NCBI GenBank assembly: GCA_965227945.1 | Contig: CBDDGQ010000006.1 | Location: 3,410,001-3,474,000 of the forward strand | Direction: 5' to 3' | DNA length: 64,000 nucleotides | Source of the DNA: Azorhizobium sp965227945 | GTDB taxonomy: Bacteria; Pseudomonadota; Alphaproteobacteria; Rhizobiales; Xanthobacteraceae | Shown: positions 9,891 through 19,600 of the stretch, piece after piece | Layout: each line of letters starts with the position of its first letter | Position numbering within the stretch: position 1 is the stretch's first letter | Notes under the pieces: model-generated | Seen by the model: only the letters and a program-made list of their open reading frames with translations | Told to the model about the DNA's origin: nothing | Database searches by the model: none | Program-made: the position numbers and the translations under genes

Positions 9891-10601
9891 ATGGCGGACG
9901 CTCAGCTTCAGCCGATCGAGCTGCTGTATTGGCCGACCCCGAACGGATGGAAGGTCTCCATCATGCTCGAGGAGTGCGGCCTGCCGTATGAGATCAAGTT
10001 GATCAACATCGGCAAGGGCGATCAGTTCACGCCGGAATTCCTGGCGGTCTCTCCCAACAACAAGATCCCCGCCATTGTCGATCCCCACGGCCCGGATGGC
10101 CAGCCCGTGTCGGTGTTCGAGAGTGGGGCGATCCTGCAATATCTGGGACGCAAGACCGGCAAGTTCTATCCCACCGATGAGCGCAAGCGCATCGCGGTGG
10201 AGGAATGGCTGTTCTGGCAGGTGGGCGGCCTGGGACCCATGGCCGGCCAGGCGCACCACTTCCGCCTCTATGCGCCGGAAAAGCTGCCGTATGCGGTGTC
10301 GCGCTACACCAATGAGGTGCATCGCCTCTATGGGGTGATGAACACGCGCCTCAAGGACCATGAATATCTCGCCGGCGATTATTCGATTGCTGACATCGCC
10401 TGCATCGGCTGGGCCAAGCTGTGGGAACGGCAGGGTCAGGACATCTCCGAATTTCCCCATTTCCAGCGCTGGCTCGAGCTGGTGAAGGCGCGCCCGGCGG
10501 TGCAGCGGGGGCTGATGGTGAATGCGGAGGAGCGCGCCAAGGCCGATCTGTCCAAGGACAAGGCGGCCCAGGGCGTCCTGTTCGGTCAGCGGGCGCGCTA
10601 G
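9891..10601 (+). CDS. Glutathione S-transferase family protein (YghU/YfcG-like)
   Basis: A 236-residue cytosolic protein with an N-terminal thioredoxin-like GST domain (LLYWPTPNGWKVSIMLEE, then the glutathione-contacting SPNNKIPAIVD and FESGAILQYL). The C-terminal part is helical (YLAGDYSIADIACIGW). These features match the nu-class GSTs YfcG and YghU of E. coli, which reduce disulfides using glutathione. Start ATG 9891 has GGAG seven bases upstream. A GTG-like extension is possible but unneeded. It stands alone between the aminomutase and the TPR gene. Confidence 0.85.
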   Translation: MADAQLQPIELLYWPTPNGWKVSIMLEECGLPYEIKLINIGKGDQFTPEFLAVSPNNKIPAIVDPHGPDGQPVSVFESGAILQYLGRKTGKFYPTDERKRIAVEEWLFWQVGGLGPMAGQAHHFRLYAPEKLPYAVSRYTNEVHRLYGVMNTRLKDHEYLAGDYSIADIACIGWAKLWERQGQDISEFPHFQRWLELVKARPAVQRGLMVNAEERAKADLSKDKAAQGVLFGQRAR

Positions 10602-10723
10602 CCGCCCGCAGCGTCCTCGCCGCGATGGCTTACGGTGCCACTGGCCTCCGCTGCGCAATTCTGGCATTGGCGGCAGCAGGGCCGAACCGTCGTGCCCGGG
10701 CAGCTTGAGGAAGTCCCGCGTCC

Positions 10724-12706
10724 ATGTCACCCGATCCCCGCGCCCTTCTGGGACAGGCCTCCGCCCTCCATCGGGCGGGCCGCATGGCGGAAGCCCTGGA
10801 GGTCTATCGCGCCGCCGCGCGTCTGGCGCCGAACTTTCTCGATGCCCAGCGCATGCTCGCCTTTGCCTTGTTGCAGGCGGGGCAGCCCAAGGACGCGGTG
10901 CGCGTGGCCCAGAAGGCGCGCGATCTGGCCCCGCGCGATCCCAACAGCCACCTGCTGTTAGGGGCCGGCCTGCTCGGGCTGGAGGCGCCGGCCAAAGCCC
11001 TGGCCGCCTTCGATGAAGCTGCCCGCCTCGCGCCCGGTCTGCTGGAAGCCCACTTCCAGGCCGGCAATGCGCTCACCGCCCTGGGCCGCCATGCCGCTGC
11101 CATCGAGCGATACAATCGGGCGCTGGAGATCGACCCCCGCTCCCTGGAAGCCTTGACCAACCGCGCCACCGCTTTTGCCCGGCTGGGACGGCATGAGGAG
11201 GCGCTCGCGGACTGTGAGCGCCTGATCGCCACGCAGCCCTGGTCGCCCCTGCATCTCGTGGCCAAGGCAAGCACCCTGCTGGAGATGGGACGTTACGCCG
11301 AGGCCCTGGCCAGTGCCGAGGCGGCCATCGCCGCGGCACCGACCTATGCCGAAGGTTATCATGTGGCCGGCCAGGCCAAGGCGGCGCTCGGAGATCTGGC
11401 CGCCGGCACCGCGCTGATCGCCAAGGCGCTGGACGGCGATGCCGGGCGACCGGACGTCCGGGTGCATCTGGCCCGGCTGCTGCGCATGCAGGAGCGGTTC
11501 GACGAAGGCCTGACCCAGTGCGACGCCGTGCTGAAGACCGCTCCGCGATTTGTCCCGGCCTTGGTGGAGCGGGCCGAACTCAAACGCGCTTTGGGGGAGG
11601 CGAGCGCGGCCATTGCCGACGCGGACGTCGCCCTGAGCGCCCAGCCCGATCAGGCCGGCGCCCACCTGGTGCGTGCCGCAGCCTTGGGCGATATCGGGCT
11701 GCGTCAGCCCATGCGCGTGGCCGTGGGGCGCGCCCTGCGCGCGGCCCCGAAGGATCCGGCGGCGCTGTTCGCCACCGCCGCCGTGGACCTGGCCCGCGGG
11801 GCGTGGACCGCCGGCTGGGCCGGCTATGAACAGCGCGAAAACCTGCTGCCTCCGCCCTTCGTGCCGCCGGACTTCCCGCGCTGGGATGGCGTGACCGTGC
11901 CGAAAGACCTCATCATCCTCGCCGAACAGGGCATTGGCGACGTGCTGCACTTCGGGCGTCTGCTGTCCTTGGTGGCGGATCGCGGGCTGCCGGCGCGCCT
12001 TTATGCCAAGCCGGCCCTGGCGCCGCTGGCCGCCCAGCTGGACCCGCGCATCCCGGTGGTGACGGACCTCTCCGCCATCCCGGCCGACGCGCCGGGCACC
12101 TTCTGGCTGCCCTTGGCCAGCCTGCCCAAGGTGTTCGCGCCCGACCCGGCCATGTGGCCGACGGTGCCCTATCTGCAGCCGCCCGCGGAGCGGGTGGCCA
12201 AATGGGCGCACCTGAAGGAGGGCGGCGGCCTCGCCATCGGCATCAACTGGCAGGGCAATCCCTCGCGTCTTATCGACGTCGGCCGGTCGGCTCCGCTGGC
12301 CGCCTTCGCGCCACTGGCCGCCATCCCCGGCGTGCGCCTCATCTCCCTTCAGCACGGCGCCGCCGCCGCGCAGATCGCCCAGGTGGGCTTCGCCGATCGC
12401 ATCCAGACCCTGGGCGAAGAGGTGGACGGCGACGGTATTTTCATGGACCGGGCCGGCATTTTGTCCCAGCTCGACCTGCTCGTGACCACCGACACCTCCG
12501 CCGCGCATCTGGCCGGCGCTCTGGGCACCCGCGCCTTCCTCGCGCTGCGGGCGGTGCCGGACTGGCGCTGGGGCGAGACGGGGGAGGCGAGCGTGCTGTA
12601 TCCCTCGCTCCGGCTGTTCCGCCAGACCACGCCGGGGGATTGGAGCGACGTGTTCGGCCAGATTGCCGCTGCGGTCCGCCAGTTGCAGTTGGCCGCCGTG
12701 GTCTGA
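10724..12706 (+). CDS. TPR protein with C-terminal glycosyltransferase-9-like domain
   Basis: A 660-residue protein. Residues 1 to about 370 are ten or so tetratricopeptide repeats, recognisable by the alternating LGR/EAL/A..P pattern such as LGRHAAAIERYNRALEIDP. Residues from about 390 form a Rossmann-like domain: ILAEQGIGDVLHFGRLL, then LAIGINWQGNP, then LLVTTDTSAAHLAGALG. These motifs are like those of heptosyltransferase (GT9) family proteins. Such fusions are usual in alphaproteobacteria and are suspected to glycosylate proteins or polysaccharides; the acceptor is not known. Confidence 0.8.
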   Translation: MSPDPRALLGQASALHRAGRMAEALEVYRAAARLAPNFLDAQRMLAFALLQAGQPKDAVRVAQKARDLAPRDPNSHLLLGAGLLGLEAPAKALAAFDEAARLAPGLLEAHFQAGNALTALGRHAAAIERYNRALEIDPRSLEALTNRATAFARLGRHEEALADCERLIATQPWSPLHLVAKASTLLEMGRYAEALASAEAAIAAAPTYAEGYHVAGQAKAALGDLAAGTALIAKALDGDAGRPDVRVHLARLLRMQERFDEGLTQCDAVLKTAPRFVPALVERAELKRALGEASAAIADADVALSAQPDQAGAHLVRAAALGDIGLRQPMRVAVGRALRAAPKDPAALFATAAVDLARGAWTAGWAGYEQRENLLPPPFVPPDFPRWDGVTVPKDLIILAEQGIGDVLHFGRLLSLVADRGLPARLYAKPALAPLAAQLDPRIPVVTDLSAIPADAPGTFWLPLASLPKVFAPDPAMWPTVPYLQPPAERVAKWAHLKEGGGLAIGINWQGNPSRLIDVGRSAPLAAFAPLAAIPGVRLISLQHGAAAAQIAQVGFADRIQTLGEEVDGDGIFMDRAGILSQLDLLVTTDTSAAHLAGALGTRAFLALRAVPDWRWGETGEASVLYPSLRLFRQTTPGDWSDVFGQIAAAVRQLQLAAVV

Positions 12707-12820
12707 ACGGCGGGGCCCGGCCAGTGGCGGCGTTTGCGCCCGTTGCCCCCAAGACATCAACCGTTTGATGCGATGGACGCCTTGCAAAGGCGGCTTTGGT
12801 TGGGCATAGAGGGTTTGCGT

Positions 12821-12912
12821 GGAGACGTGGCCGAGAGGCTGAAGGCACTCGTTTGCTAAATGAGCAGACCCCCAAAAGGGTCTCGAGGGTTCGAATCCCT
12901 CCGTCTCCGCCA
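12821..12912 (+). tRNA. tRNA-Ser (anticodon GCU)
   Basis: The acceptor stem GGAGACG (12821-12827) pairs with CGTCTCC (12902-12908), followed by discriminator G and an encoded CCA. The anticodon stem CTCGT/ATGAG encloses the loop TTGCTAA with anticodon GCT at 12855-12857. A long variable arm (ACCCCCAAAAGGGTCT) and the T-arm GAGGGTTCGAATCCCTC are present. The long variable arm and the anticodon both say serine, decoding AGC/AGU codons. Confidence 0.97.
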
Positions 12913-13028
12913 CCTTCCCTTGCACGTCATGGATTGGCCAGCTTTGAACTGCTGAATGCCAATTTGAGGATAGTGCGGTATCAAAGAGCTCTGGTGCGTC
13001 CCACCTCGCTTGAAGGTCCGGTTACCCC

Positions 13029-13874
13029 ATGCAAGCCCTGACTGACGATGGACGACGGATGGTCGAAGCGGCAGCAAGCCGGCACGGCTTCAGCACCGAA
13101 GCCGTGACTTCGCTGCTGATTTCGGTGGCGGCCGGCGGAGGAAGGCAAGCGCAATTCAATCACTGGGAATTCGGCGGCATGGGACAGTGGTCCCAGGGCG
13201 GCATGATCATGATCGGCGATATGTTCAACAACCAGTTGAAGTATCGCGTCGACGCGCTGTGCAATGAGCTGTCTTCGGCTCTGCAGCAATCCTCCCCTTT
13301 CCAGCCGCCGCCGATGTCCTCGCAAAGCCAGAGCCAGTCAGGCGGCTCAACCGGCTCCAGCTTCTTCGTCCCCGGTTCGTTCGGAAACCGCTGGCCGGCG
13401 GAACTTGGCGCGCCGTCCTCGACCGGCTCCCAGAACAACCTGCATTATGCCGTGTTTCCGAGCACCCGCCGTCTCGCCATCGACCAGGGCGGGCACATCT
13501 CGATCTTTGATATCTCGGATCACGCCATCAGCGGATTTTCGCAACAGCAGGGCGGCGACCAATCGATCACCTTCACCAGCCAGTATGGATTGGTGCGGGT
13601 CGCCGATTTGCCACAGGTGCATCTCGGCATGCCTGGGCAGGATCACAATCCTTCGTTCCAGGCGACACCTCCCGTGGAGCCGGCGCCGGCATGGACGCCT
13701 CCCCCGCCGCCGCAGAATGCCCCAATGGCAAACCAGCCCATCGGCGCGGCGTCGGGCGGTTCAGACGACGAGATTTTCTCGCGGATCGAGCGCCTTGCGG
13801 ACCTTCACCAGAAGGGCATCCTCTCCGACGAAGAGTTTGGTGCGAAGAAAGCGGAACTCCTGTCGCGGCTGTAG
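13029..13874 (+). CDS. SHOCT-domain protein
   Basis: A 281-residue soluble protein without a signal peptide. The last 35 residues form a SHOCT domain (IERLADLHQKGILSDEEFGAKK), a short helical module that mediates oligomerisation. The first 90 residues include a glycine-rich block (SVAAGGGRQAQFNHWEFGG). The middle is a strand-rich region (YAVFPSTRRLAIDQGGHISIFD) that resembles the PH-like domains often found with SHOCT. A proline/alanine linker follows. The function is unknown. It lies 116 bp after the tRNA and starts a run of small orphan genes. Confidence 0.7.
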   Translation: MQALTDDGRRMVEAAASRHGFSTEAVTSLLISVAAGGGRQAQFNHWEFGGMGQWSQGGMIMIGDMFNNQLKYRVDALCNELSSALQQSSPFQPPPMSSQSQSQSGGSTGSSFFVPGSFGNRWPAELGAPSSTGSQNNLHYAVFPSTRRLAIDQGGHISIFDISDHAISGFSQQQGGDQSITFTSQYGLVRVADLPQVHLGMPGQDHNPSFQATPPVEPAPAWTPPPPPQNAPMANQPIGAASGGSDDEIFSRIERLADLHQKGILSDEEFGAKKAELLSRL

Positions 13875-13942
13875 ATCACGCTGCCTCGCCCTCGGTTCGG
13901 GAATCAGATTGAACTCCAGCATCGACGACGTGGGAGCGCCGC

Positions 13943-14191
13943 GTGACCATTTCCGCCGACCTCAAAGCTACGGCCAACGCGGCCTTTGCTGGCCAGCAAG
14001 CCGCGCCTGCCGCCTCTCCAGCCGATCAGGCTGCCGCGGCCGCTCATGAGAAGATCGCCCGCCTGAAGGCCCTCCGGGAGGCTCGGGAGAAGGCGGAGGC
14101 GGATCGGGCGGAAGTGGCCCGCCAGATGGCGCGCCGCGCCAAGTCTGTGATGGGCTCGCGCGCCATCCCGTACCCAGCGCCAGAGCGGTAA
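13943..14191 (+). CDS. Small hypothetical protein, helical, Ala/Arg-rich
   Basis: An 82-residue frame from GTG 13943. The first half is alanine-rich. The second half is a strongly charged helix (HEKIARLKALREAREKAEAD) that would form a coiled coil. No family was recognised. It follows the SHOCT gene by 68 bp on the same strand and has a normal third-position GC bias, which favours a real gene. No strong ribosome-binding site is visible. Confidence 0.4.
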   Translation: MTISADLKATANAAFAGQQAAPAASPADQAAAAAHEKIARLKALREAREKAEADRAEVARQMARRAKSVMGSRAIPYPAPER

Positions 14192-14272
14192 GCTAAAATC
14201 CACGTTTCCGATTGGGGGATGAACGAATAACGTCCCCGATAGGGACACGGATCAGAGATGGGAGACGGTAGA

Positions 14273-14461
14273 ATGGCAAGGCCTGCGGACCTCGAGGTGA
14301 TCCTACTCGATGACTTACACATGGTCGTGCCAGATGAGTACACGAGATATGGCTTTTATCTGGTTGATAACGAGCGAAGGATCCACGCGGGCCCGTTTCG
14401 TTCCAAGGAAGCGGCCAACGCTTACCTGGAAGACCTTTGGCTTCAACCAAGGACCGGATAG
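14273..14461 (+). CDS. Small hypothetical protein
   Basis: A 62-residue frame from ATG 14273, preceded by GGGAG nine bases upstream. The frame could begin at ATG 14258, but that start lacks a comparable site. The protein reads like a compact alpha/beta domain: LEVILLDDLHMVVPDEY, then YGFYLVDNERRIHAGPF, then a helix KEAANAYLEDLW. The pattern of alternating polar and hydrophobic residues suggests a folded protein. No function can be assigned. Confidence 0.45.
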   Translation: MARPADLEVILLDDLHMVVPDEYTRYGFYLVDNERRIHAGPFRSKEAANAYLEDLWLQPRTG

Positions 14462-14656
14462 GTTCGGCCGGCATCGGGAAGGCAACAGTCCATTCCCCGC
14501 GCCAAACTGACCACGCTGGAGCGCGCTGAGCAGATCGCCCGCTGGACGAGCGGACTGCGTTGCAGATGATTGATGCGGACGAGTTGTCCGCATCGCGGCC
14601 CGGTCGCACAGGTGCCTGCCAATCGTGCCGAATTCCGCCTTCAACCCTCCGCTGGG

Positions 14657-17600
14657 TCAGGCCGGCGCAGCGCGTTCCCGTCCCACCGTCGCCAGATAGA
14701 GGGCCGGAAGGAAGACCAGGGTCAGCAGTGTGGCCACCATCAGACCGCCCATGATGGCGAACGCCATGGGCCCCCAGAAGACGGTGGGGGCAATGGGGAT
14801 CATTCCGAGCACGGTGGACAGCGCGGTCAGCATGATCGGAGTGAAGCGCGCGCAGGAGGCGTCGATCACCGCCTGCCGCGCGCTCTTGCCGCCGGCGCGC
14901 TCGGATTCGATCTGGCCGATCAGAATCACAGCATTTTTGATAATCATGCCGATCAGCGCCAGCACGCCGAGAATGGCAACGAAGCCAAGCGGACGCCCGG
15001 ATACCAGAAGGGCCAGCACGACGCCGATGAGCCCGAGAGGCGCCACGGCGATGACCAGTGCGGCCAGTGAGAAGCGCTTCAGCTGGAGCATGAGGACGGT
15101 GAGCATGATGAGGATCATCACCGGCACCACCGCCATGACCGAGGCAAGCGAGGCCGCGCTCTCCTCCACCGTGCCCCCGGTCTCGATCCGGTAGCCGGGC
15201 GGCAGCGCCTTCGCGAGCTGTTCGATCTTCGGCGCCAGTTGGTCCACCACCGTCTCCGGCAGTGCGCCGGCCGCGATGTCGGACTGCACGGTGAGCGCCG
15301 GCAGCCGGTCGCGGCGCCACACCAGCGGATAGGTCTGCTCGTAGTCGAAGCGGGCGAATTGGCTGAGCGGAACGGTGCGCCCGTTCGGGAGCGGCACCTC
15401 CAGCGTGCGCAGCGTATCGAGCGACACGCGCTGCTCGTCGGTGGCGCGCAGCACCACGTCGACGAGATAGATGTCGTCGCGCAACTGCGTCACCGGGGCG
15501 CCGGTGACGACGGTGTTTAGCACCGAGCCGATGGCCTCGCTCGACAGGCCGAGGAGGCGGGCCTGATCCTGGTCGACGCGGATGCGGATCTCCCGCGCGG
15601 GCTCGATCCAGTCATAGTTCACCGTCCGCGTCAGCGGGTCGGCGGCAATGATTTCCGCCAGCTTGAAGGCAATGTCGCGCACCCGGCCCAGCTCCGGTCC
15701 CACCACCCGGTACTGGATCGGCCAGCCCACCGGCGGACCGAGTTCCAGCGGCGAGACGCGGCTGACCACGTTGGGAAAATCGTTCGCCAGCAGGGTCACC
15801 AGCTTTGCCTCCAGCCGCTTGCGGGCCGGCACGTCTCTCGCCACCACCACGGCCTGGCCAAAAAAGGCATTGGGAAGCTGGGCATTGAGCGGCAAGTAGA
15901 AGCGGATCGCCCCGCGCCCGACATAGCCGCTCCAGCGCGCCACGTCCGGGTCGTCCTTCAAGGCCGTATCGAGGCGCTGCATGGCGCGATCGGTCGCGTA
16001 GATGGAGGCGTTCTGCGGCAGTTGCAGGTCGACCAGCAGTTCGGGCCGATCGGAGGAGGGGAAGAACTGGCGCGGGATGAGCGGCAGCGCCAGCACCGCG
16101 GCGACGAAGAGGGCGAGCGTGACCGCGATGGTCACCCACGGTCCGTTCAGCGTGGCGCTGAGGAGGCCGCGATACAGCCGCATCACCCGGCCCGGCCCGT
16201 TGCCCGCGGTCTTCGGGGCTTTCAGGATGACGATGCCGATCAGCGGGGCGAACAGTACGGCCACCAGCCAGGACACCAGCAGCGCGACCGTCACCACCGC
16301 GAACAAAGTGAAAGTATATTCGCCCGCCGACGAGGCGGCGAAGCCCACCGGCACGAAGCCGGCAATCGTCACCAGCGTCCCGGCCAGCATGGCGAAAGCA
16401 TAGGTCTTGAAGGCATAGACCGCCGCCACCGCCTTCGGCTCGCCAGCCGCGAGGCGCCCCAGCGTGGCGTCCGTGGTGGTCATGGCATCATCCACCATCA
16501 GCGCCAGCGCGATGATGAGCGCACCCAGCGAGATGCGCTGCATGTCGATGTTGAGCAGCCACATCACCGCAAACACGCCCGCCAGGGTCAGCGGAATGGT
16601 CAGCGCCACCATCAGACCGGCCCGCACACCGAGCGCGATGAAGCTCACCACGAGGATGATGAGGATGGCCTGCCACAGCGATTCCATGAATTCGGAAATC
16701 GCGCCGGCCACCGTCACCGCCTGGTCGGCCACCAGATGCGGCTCGATGCCGATCGGCAGCTCCGCCGTGATCGCCGCCATCGCCATGTCGATGTTGCGGC
16801 CGAGCTGGAGGATGTCGCCGCCCTCGCGCATGGCGATGGCGAGGCCGATGGCTGGCTGGCCATTGGCGCGGAACAGCGGGCGCGGCGGATCCACATAGCC
16901 GCGCCGCACGGTGGCGATGTCGGCAAGCCGCAGCATGCGCCCGTCCACGGCAAAGTTGATGTTGGCCACATCCTGCTCGGAACCGAAGGCGCCGGAGACG
17001 TCGATCACCAGCGCCTCGTCGCCGGTCTGGATCGTTCCCGAGGGCTGCACAACGTTCTGGGCGCGCAACGCTGCCAACAGGGCGGAACGGTTGATGCCGA
17101 GAGTGGCAAGTTCCCGGACCGAGAACTCGACGAAGATCTGCTCGTCCTGCTCACCCAGAAGCTCGATCTTGGCCACGTCGGGCACACGCAGCAGCCGCGA
17201 GCGGGCCTGTTCGACATAATCGCGCAGCTCGCGATGGGTGAAGCCGTCGGCGGTGAAACCGTAGATCAGGCCGAACGTGTCGCCGAACTCGTCGTTGAAG
17301 CCCGGCCCCATCACCCCGCGCGGCAAGGTGTGAGCCATGTCGCCAACGCTCTTGCGCACGTGGTACCAGACATCGGGGACTGCCTTGGCGGGGGTGTTGC
17401 CCTGCAAGTTGACGAAGATGGTGGTGAGCCCGGGGCGGGTATAGCTGCGGATGAAGTCAAGATGCGGTGTTTCCTGCAGCGTGCGCTCCAGCCGCTCCGT
17501 GACCTGCTGCAGCGTGTCCTCGATGCTCGCGCCGGGCCATGCCGCCTGCACCACCATGGTCTTGATGATGAAGGAGGGGTCTTCCGCCCGGCCGAGGCGC

Positions 17601-17695
17601 GTATAAGCAAACAGGCCGGCCACCACCACGGCCAGCATGAAATAGATGACCAGGGATCGCTCTCGGACCGCCCATGCGGAGAGGTTGAACCGCAT
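14657..17695 (-). CDS. RND-family efflux pump, inner-membrane permease
   Basis: About 1012 residues with the RND layout: one N-terminal helix, a large periplasmic loop, six helices, then the same pattern repeated. The fourth helix carries the proton-relay aspartates in LMVDDAMT. The motif GXXLXXXXXXXXI typical of RND is visible around VLGMIPIAP near the end. It pumps substrates from the inner leaflet or periplasm using the proton gradient, with the adaptor encoded upstream. The gene starts at ATG 17695 (or GTG 17698), overlapping the adaptor stop, so the two are co-translated. No TolC-type outer-membrane gene is adjacent, and no local regulator is seen. Confidence 0.9.
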   Translation of the reverse strand: MRFNLSAWAVRERSLVIYFMLAVVVAGLFAYTRLGRAEDPSFIIKTMVVQAAWPGASIEDTLQQVTERLERTLQETPHLDFIRSYTRPGLTTIFVNLQGNTPAKAVPDVWYHVRKSVGDMAHTLPRGVMGPGFNDEFGDTFGLIYGFTADGFTHRELRDYVEQARSRLLRVPDVAKIELLGEQDEQIFVEFSVRELATLGINRSALLAALRAQNVVQPSGTIQTGDEALVIDVSGAFGSEQDVANINFAVDGRMLRLADIATVRRGYVDPPRPLFRANGQPAIGLAIAMREGGDILQLGRNIDMAMAAITAELPIGIEPHLVADQAVTVAGAISEFMESLWQAILIILVVSFIALGVRAGLMVALTIPLTLAGVFAVMWLLNIDMQRISLGALIIALALMVDDAMTTTDATLGRLAAGEPKAVAAVYAFKTYAFAMLAGTLVTIAGFVPVGFAASSAGEYTFTLFAVVTVALLVSWLVAVLFAPLIGIVILKAPKTAGNGPGRVMRLYRGLLSATLNGPWVTIAVTLALFVAAVLALPLIPRQFFPSSDRPELLVDLQLPQNASIYATDRAMQRLDTALKDDPDVARWSGYVGRGAIRFYLPLNAQLPNAFFGQAVVVARDVPARKRLEAKLVTLLANDFPNVVSRVSPLELGPPVGWPIQYRVVGPELGRVRDIAFKLAEIIAADPLTRTVNYDWIEPAREIRIRVDQDQARLLGLSSEAIGSVLNTVVTGAPVTQLRDDIYLVDVVLRATDEQRVSLDTLRTLEVPLPNGRTVPLSQFARFDYEQTYPLVWRRDRLPALTVQSDIAAGALPETVVDQLAPKIEQLAKALPPGYRIETGGTVEESAASLASVMAVVPVMILIMLTVLMLQLKRFSLAALVIAVAPLGLIGVVLALLVSGRPLGFVAILGVLALIGMIIKNAVILIGQIESERAGGKSARQAVIDASCARFTPIMLTALSTVLGMIPIAPTVFWGPMAFAIMGGLMVATLLTLVFLPALYLATVGRERAAPA

Positions 17696-18780
17696 CACGA
17701 CCCCGCCCCGAGCAGGCGCACCTTCTGGCCCGGGTGCAGCGCCTGCACCCCGGCCGTCACCACGATTTCACCCGGACTGAGGCCGCTCTGGACCGTCACG
17801 GACGCCTGCGAGAAGCGGCGCAATTCGATGTTCCGCAGCGCCACCGTCTGGCTGGTCGGGTCATACACCCAAACAGCCGGGCGCTCATTGACGGCCGTGA
17901 GCGCCGAGGCCGGAAGCTTGATCGCCGCATCGCTGCCCAGTTCCACCTGGCCGATGACGGTAGAGCCGAGGCGCATCGCGGCCGGCGGATTGTCGAGGCC
18001 GACCCGCACCCGGAAGGTGCGCGTCACCGGATCCGCCTGCGGCGCCACCTCGCGCACCCGGCCAAGCGCTGTGACTGCGGGATCGTCGCTCAGTTTGATG
18101 GTGATGACGGGATCGGCCGGTGCCGCGCGCAGGACGTTCGCCGGCACGTCGAACACTGCGTCGCGCCCGCCCTGCCGGGCGAGTTGCAGGATCATCTGCC
18201 CGGCCTGCACCACCTCGCCGGGCTCGGCGCCGCGTGCCGTCACCGTGCCGGCGGCATCGGCGACGAGGTCGGCATAGCTGACATTATCCAGCGCGATCTT
18301 GAGTTGCGCCTCGGCATTGTCCACGCCCGATTGCGCCGCCTGCAGCGCGGTGCGGGCGGCGTCGTGATTGGCCTGGGTGGTGAAGCCGTTCCTGAGCAGC
18401 CGATCCTGCCGCTCAAAGGTGTTGGCGGCGGTGACGAGCTGGCTCTCCGCCGCCGCCAGCGCCGCCTGCGCTGAGCGCAAGGCGTTGAGCGCGTTCTGCG
18501 GATCGAGCCGGGCGACCACCTGCCCAGCCTTGACCTGATCGCCGACATTGGCGCTGCGCGCGATCATCCGGCCGGGGACGCGGAAGGCGAGGGAGGCTTC
18601 GTCCTGCGCCTGCACGTCGCCGGTGAAGCTGGCGACCTGCCCGCCCACGCCCTTCTCCACCGTGACGACCCGCACCGGCCGGGGCGCGGGAGCCTCGGCC
18701 TTCGTCTTCTGGCCGCACCCGGTAAGGGCGAGGCTGGCTACAAGCATCACGACAATCGCCAGGAGTCGTGCCGTTGTCAT
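17695..18780 (-). CDS. RND efflux periplasmic adaptor (membrane fusion lipoprotein)
   Basis: A 361-residue adaptor. The N-terminal signal ends in a lipobox LTGC, so it is probably lipid-anchored. It is followed by a barrel-sandwich half motif (VASFTGDVQAQDEASLAFRV), a coiled-coil hairpin of alanine/glutamine helices around residues 90-160, the second lipoyl half (VTARGAEPGEVVQAGQMI), and a beta-barrel domain. It links the RND permease to an outer-membrane channel. ATG 18780 is preferred over GTG 18798, as the short extension adds only polar residues before the signal. It forms an operon with the permease. Confidence 0.88.
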   Translation of the reverse strand: MTTARLLAIVVMLVASLALTGCGQKTKAEAPAPRPVRVVTVEKGVGGQVASFTGDVQAQDEASLAFRVPGRMIARSANVGDQVKAGQVVARLDPQNALNALRSAQAALAAAESQLVTAANTFERQDRLLRNGFTTQANHDAARTALQAAQSGVDNAEAQLKIALDNVSYADLVADAAGTVTARGAEPGEVVQAGQMILQLARQGGRDAVFDVPANVLRAAPADPVITIKLSDDPAVTALGRVREVAPQADPVTRTFRVRVGLDNPPAAMRLGSTVIGQVELGSDAAIKLPASALTAVNERPAVWVYDPTSQTVALRNIELRRFSQASVTVQSGLSPGEIVVTAGVQALHPGQKVRLLGAGS

Positions 18781-19096
18781 CCTGGATTGTCCCTTCACTA
18801 TCCAGCCCCGCCGTCAAATCCGGTGATGCGTGAGGTGGCCATCCACCGTGCGAGGGGACATCACGCTCGCCCCCCCGCAACCGGCCAGTGGCACCATTAT
18901 ACGCGGCCGAAAGACTGTGGAAACTGGCATGGCGTCCCGATTCTGTGCGCCAGGTCCCAAGGGGCGACCTTCATACGCAGGATGCACAGGATGGCGAGAT
19001 CCGCCATATTGCCTTGAGGCTGCATCGCTCGGCACAGTGGGCGGATCGGCGGCCGCGCTGTGCCCACCGCCATCGTCTCGCGGGAGTCCGACCCGG
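18781..19096. other. Divergent intergenic region between RND adaptor and antiporter operon
   Basis: Holds the promoters for two divergent operons. I see no coding frame with sense, no clear operator and no strong sigma-70 boxes. Frames that cross it are arginine/proline-rich and look non-coding. Confidence 0.4.
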
Positions 19097-19600
19097 ATGC
19101 CAGGCCCCTCGCTCCTGACCCAAGCGGTGCCTCGCGGCGCCTTCCGCGCGCTGGCCTTCTTCGCGCTCTGGCTCGTTCTGCATGGCGGCGGCCTGACCGG
19201 ACTCGCGGTTGGCGCGTTGACCGCAACAGCCGCGGCATGGCTCAGCCTCGCACTGCTTCGGCCCGGTCCACGGCCGGTGGCCATCGGCGCGTTGACGCGG
19301 CTGGTTTTGCGCTTTCCGGTGGAGTCGGTCCGCGCCGGCCTCGACGTCGCCCGGCGGGCGCTGTCTCCGTCGCTGCCGCTGCGCCCCGGACTGGTGCAAT
19401 GCCCGGTCCGGCTTCCCGCCGGCACCGGTCGTAACGCCTTCCACGCCTATTTGAGCCTGCAGCCGGGCACCCTGCCGGTTGCCATGCGCGACCAGACCAC
19501 GCTGCTGGTCCATGCGCTCGATCTGCAGCAGCCGGTGGTCGCCGCCGTCGCCACCGGGGAGGCCGCATTCGCCCGCATCCAGGGGCATGCCGATGACTGA
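19097..19600 (+). CDS. Na+/H+ antiporter subunit E (MrpE/MbhA-like)
   Basis: A 167-residue membrane protein with an N-terminal pair of hydrophobic helices (AFFALWLVLHGG, then VGALTATAAAWLSLALL). The family-typical tail is PAGTGRNAFHAYLSLQPGTLPV followed by LLVHALD. MrpE belongs to the multi-subunit cation/proton antiporter complex. Start ATG 19097 matches family length; the frame extends upstream without sense. It is the first gene of a seven-gene operon in which nearly every junction overlaps. Confidence 0.85.
   Translation: MPGPSLLTQAVPRGAFRALAFFALWLVLHGGGLTGLAVGALTATAAAWLSLALLRPGPRPVAIGALTRLVLRFPVESVRAGLDVARRALSPSLPLRPGLVQCPVRLPAGTGRNAFHAYLSLQPGTLPVAMRDQTTLLVHALDLQQPVVAAVATGEAAFARIQGHADD

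Noticed and set aside
12821..14700. Integrated element at tRNA-Ser
   Set aside because: No integrase, excisionase or second copy of the tRNA 3' end was seen, so it was kept only as a low-interest note.
14657..18277. Long plus-strand frames antisense to the RND genes (for example 16022-18277)
   Set aside because: His/Arg/Gln-rich shadow translation opposite a well-recognised RND permease and adaptor.
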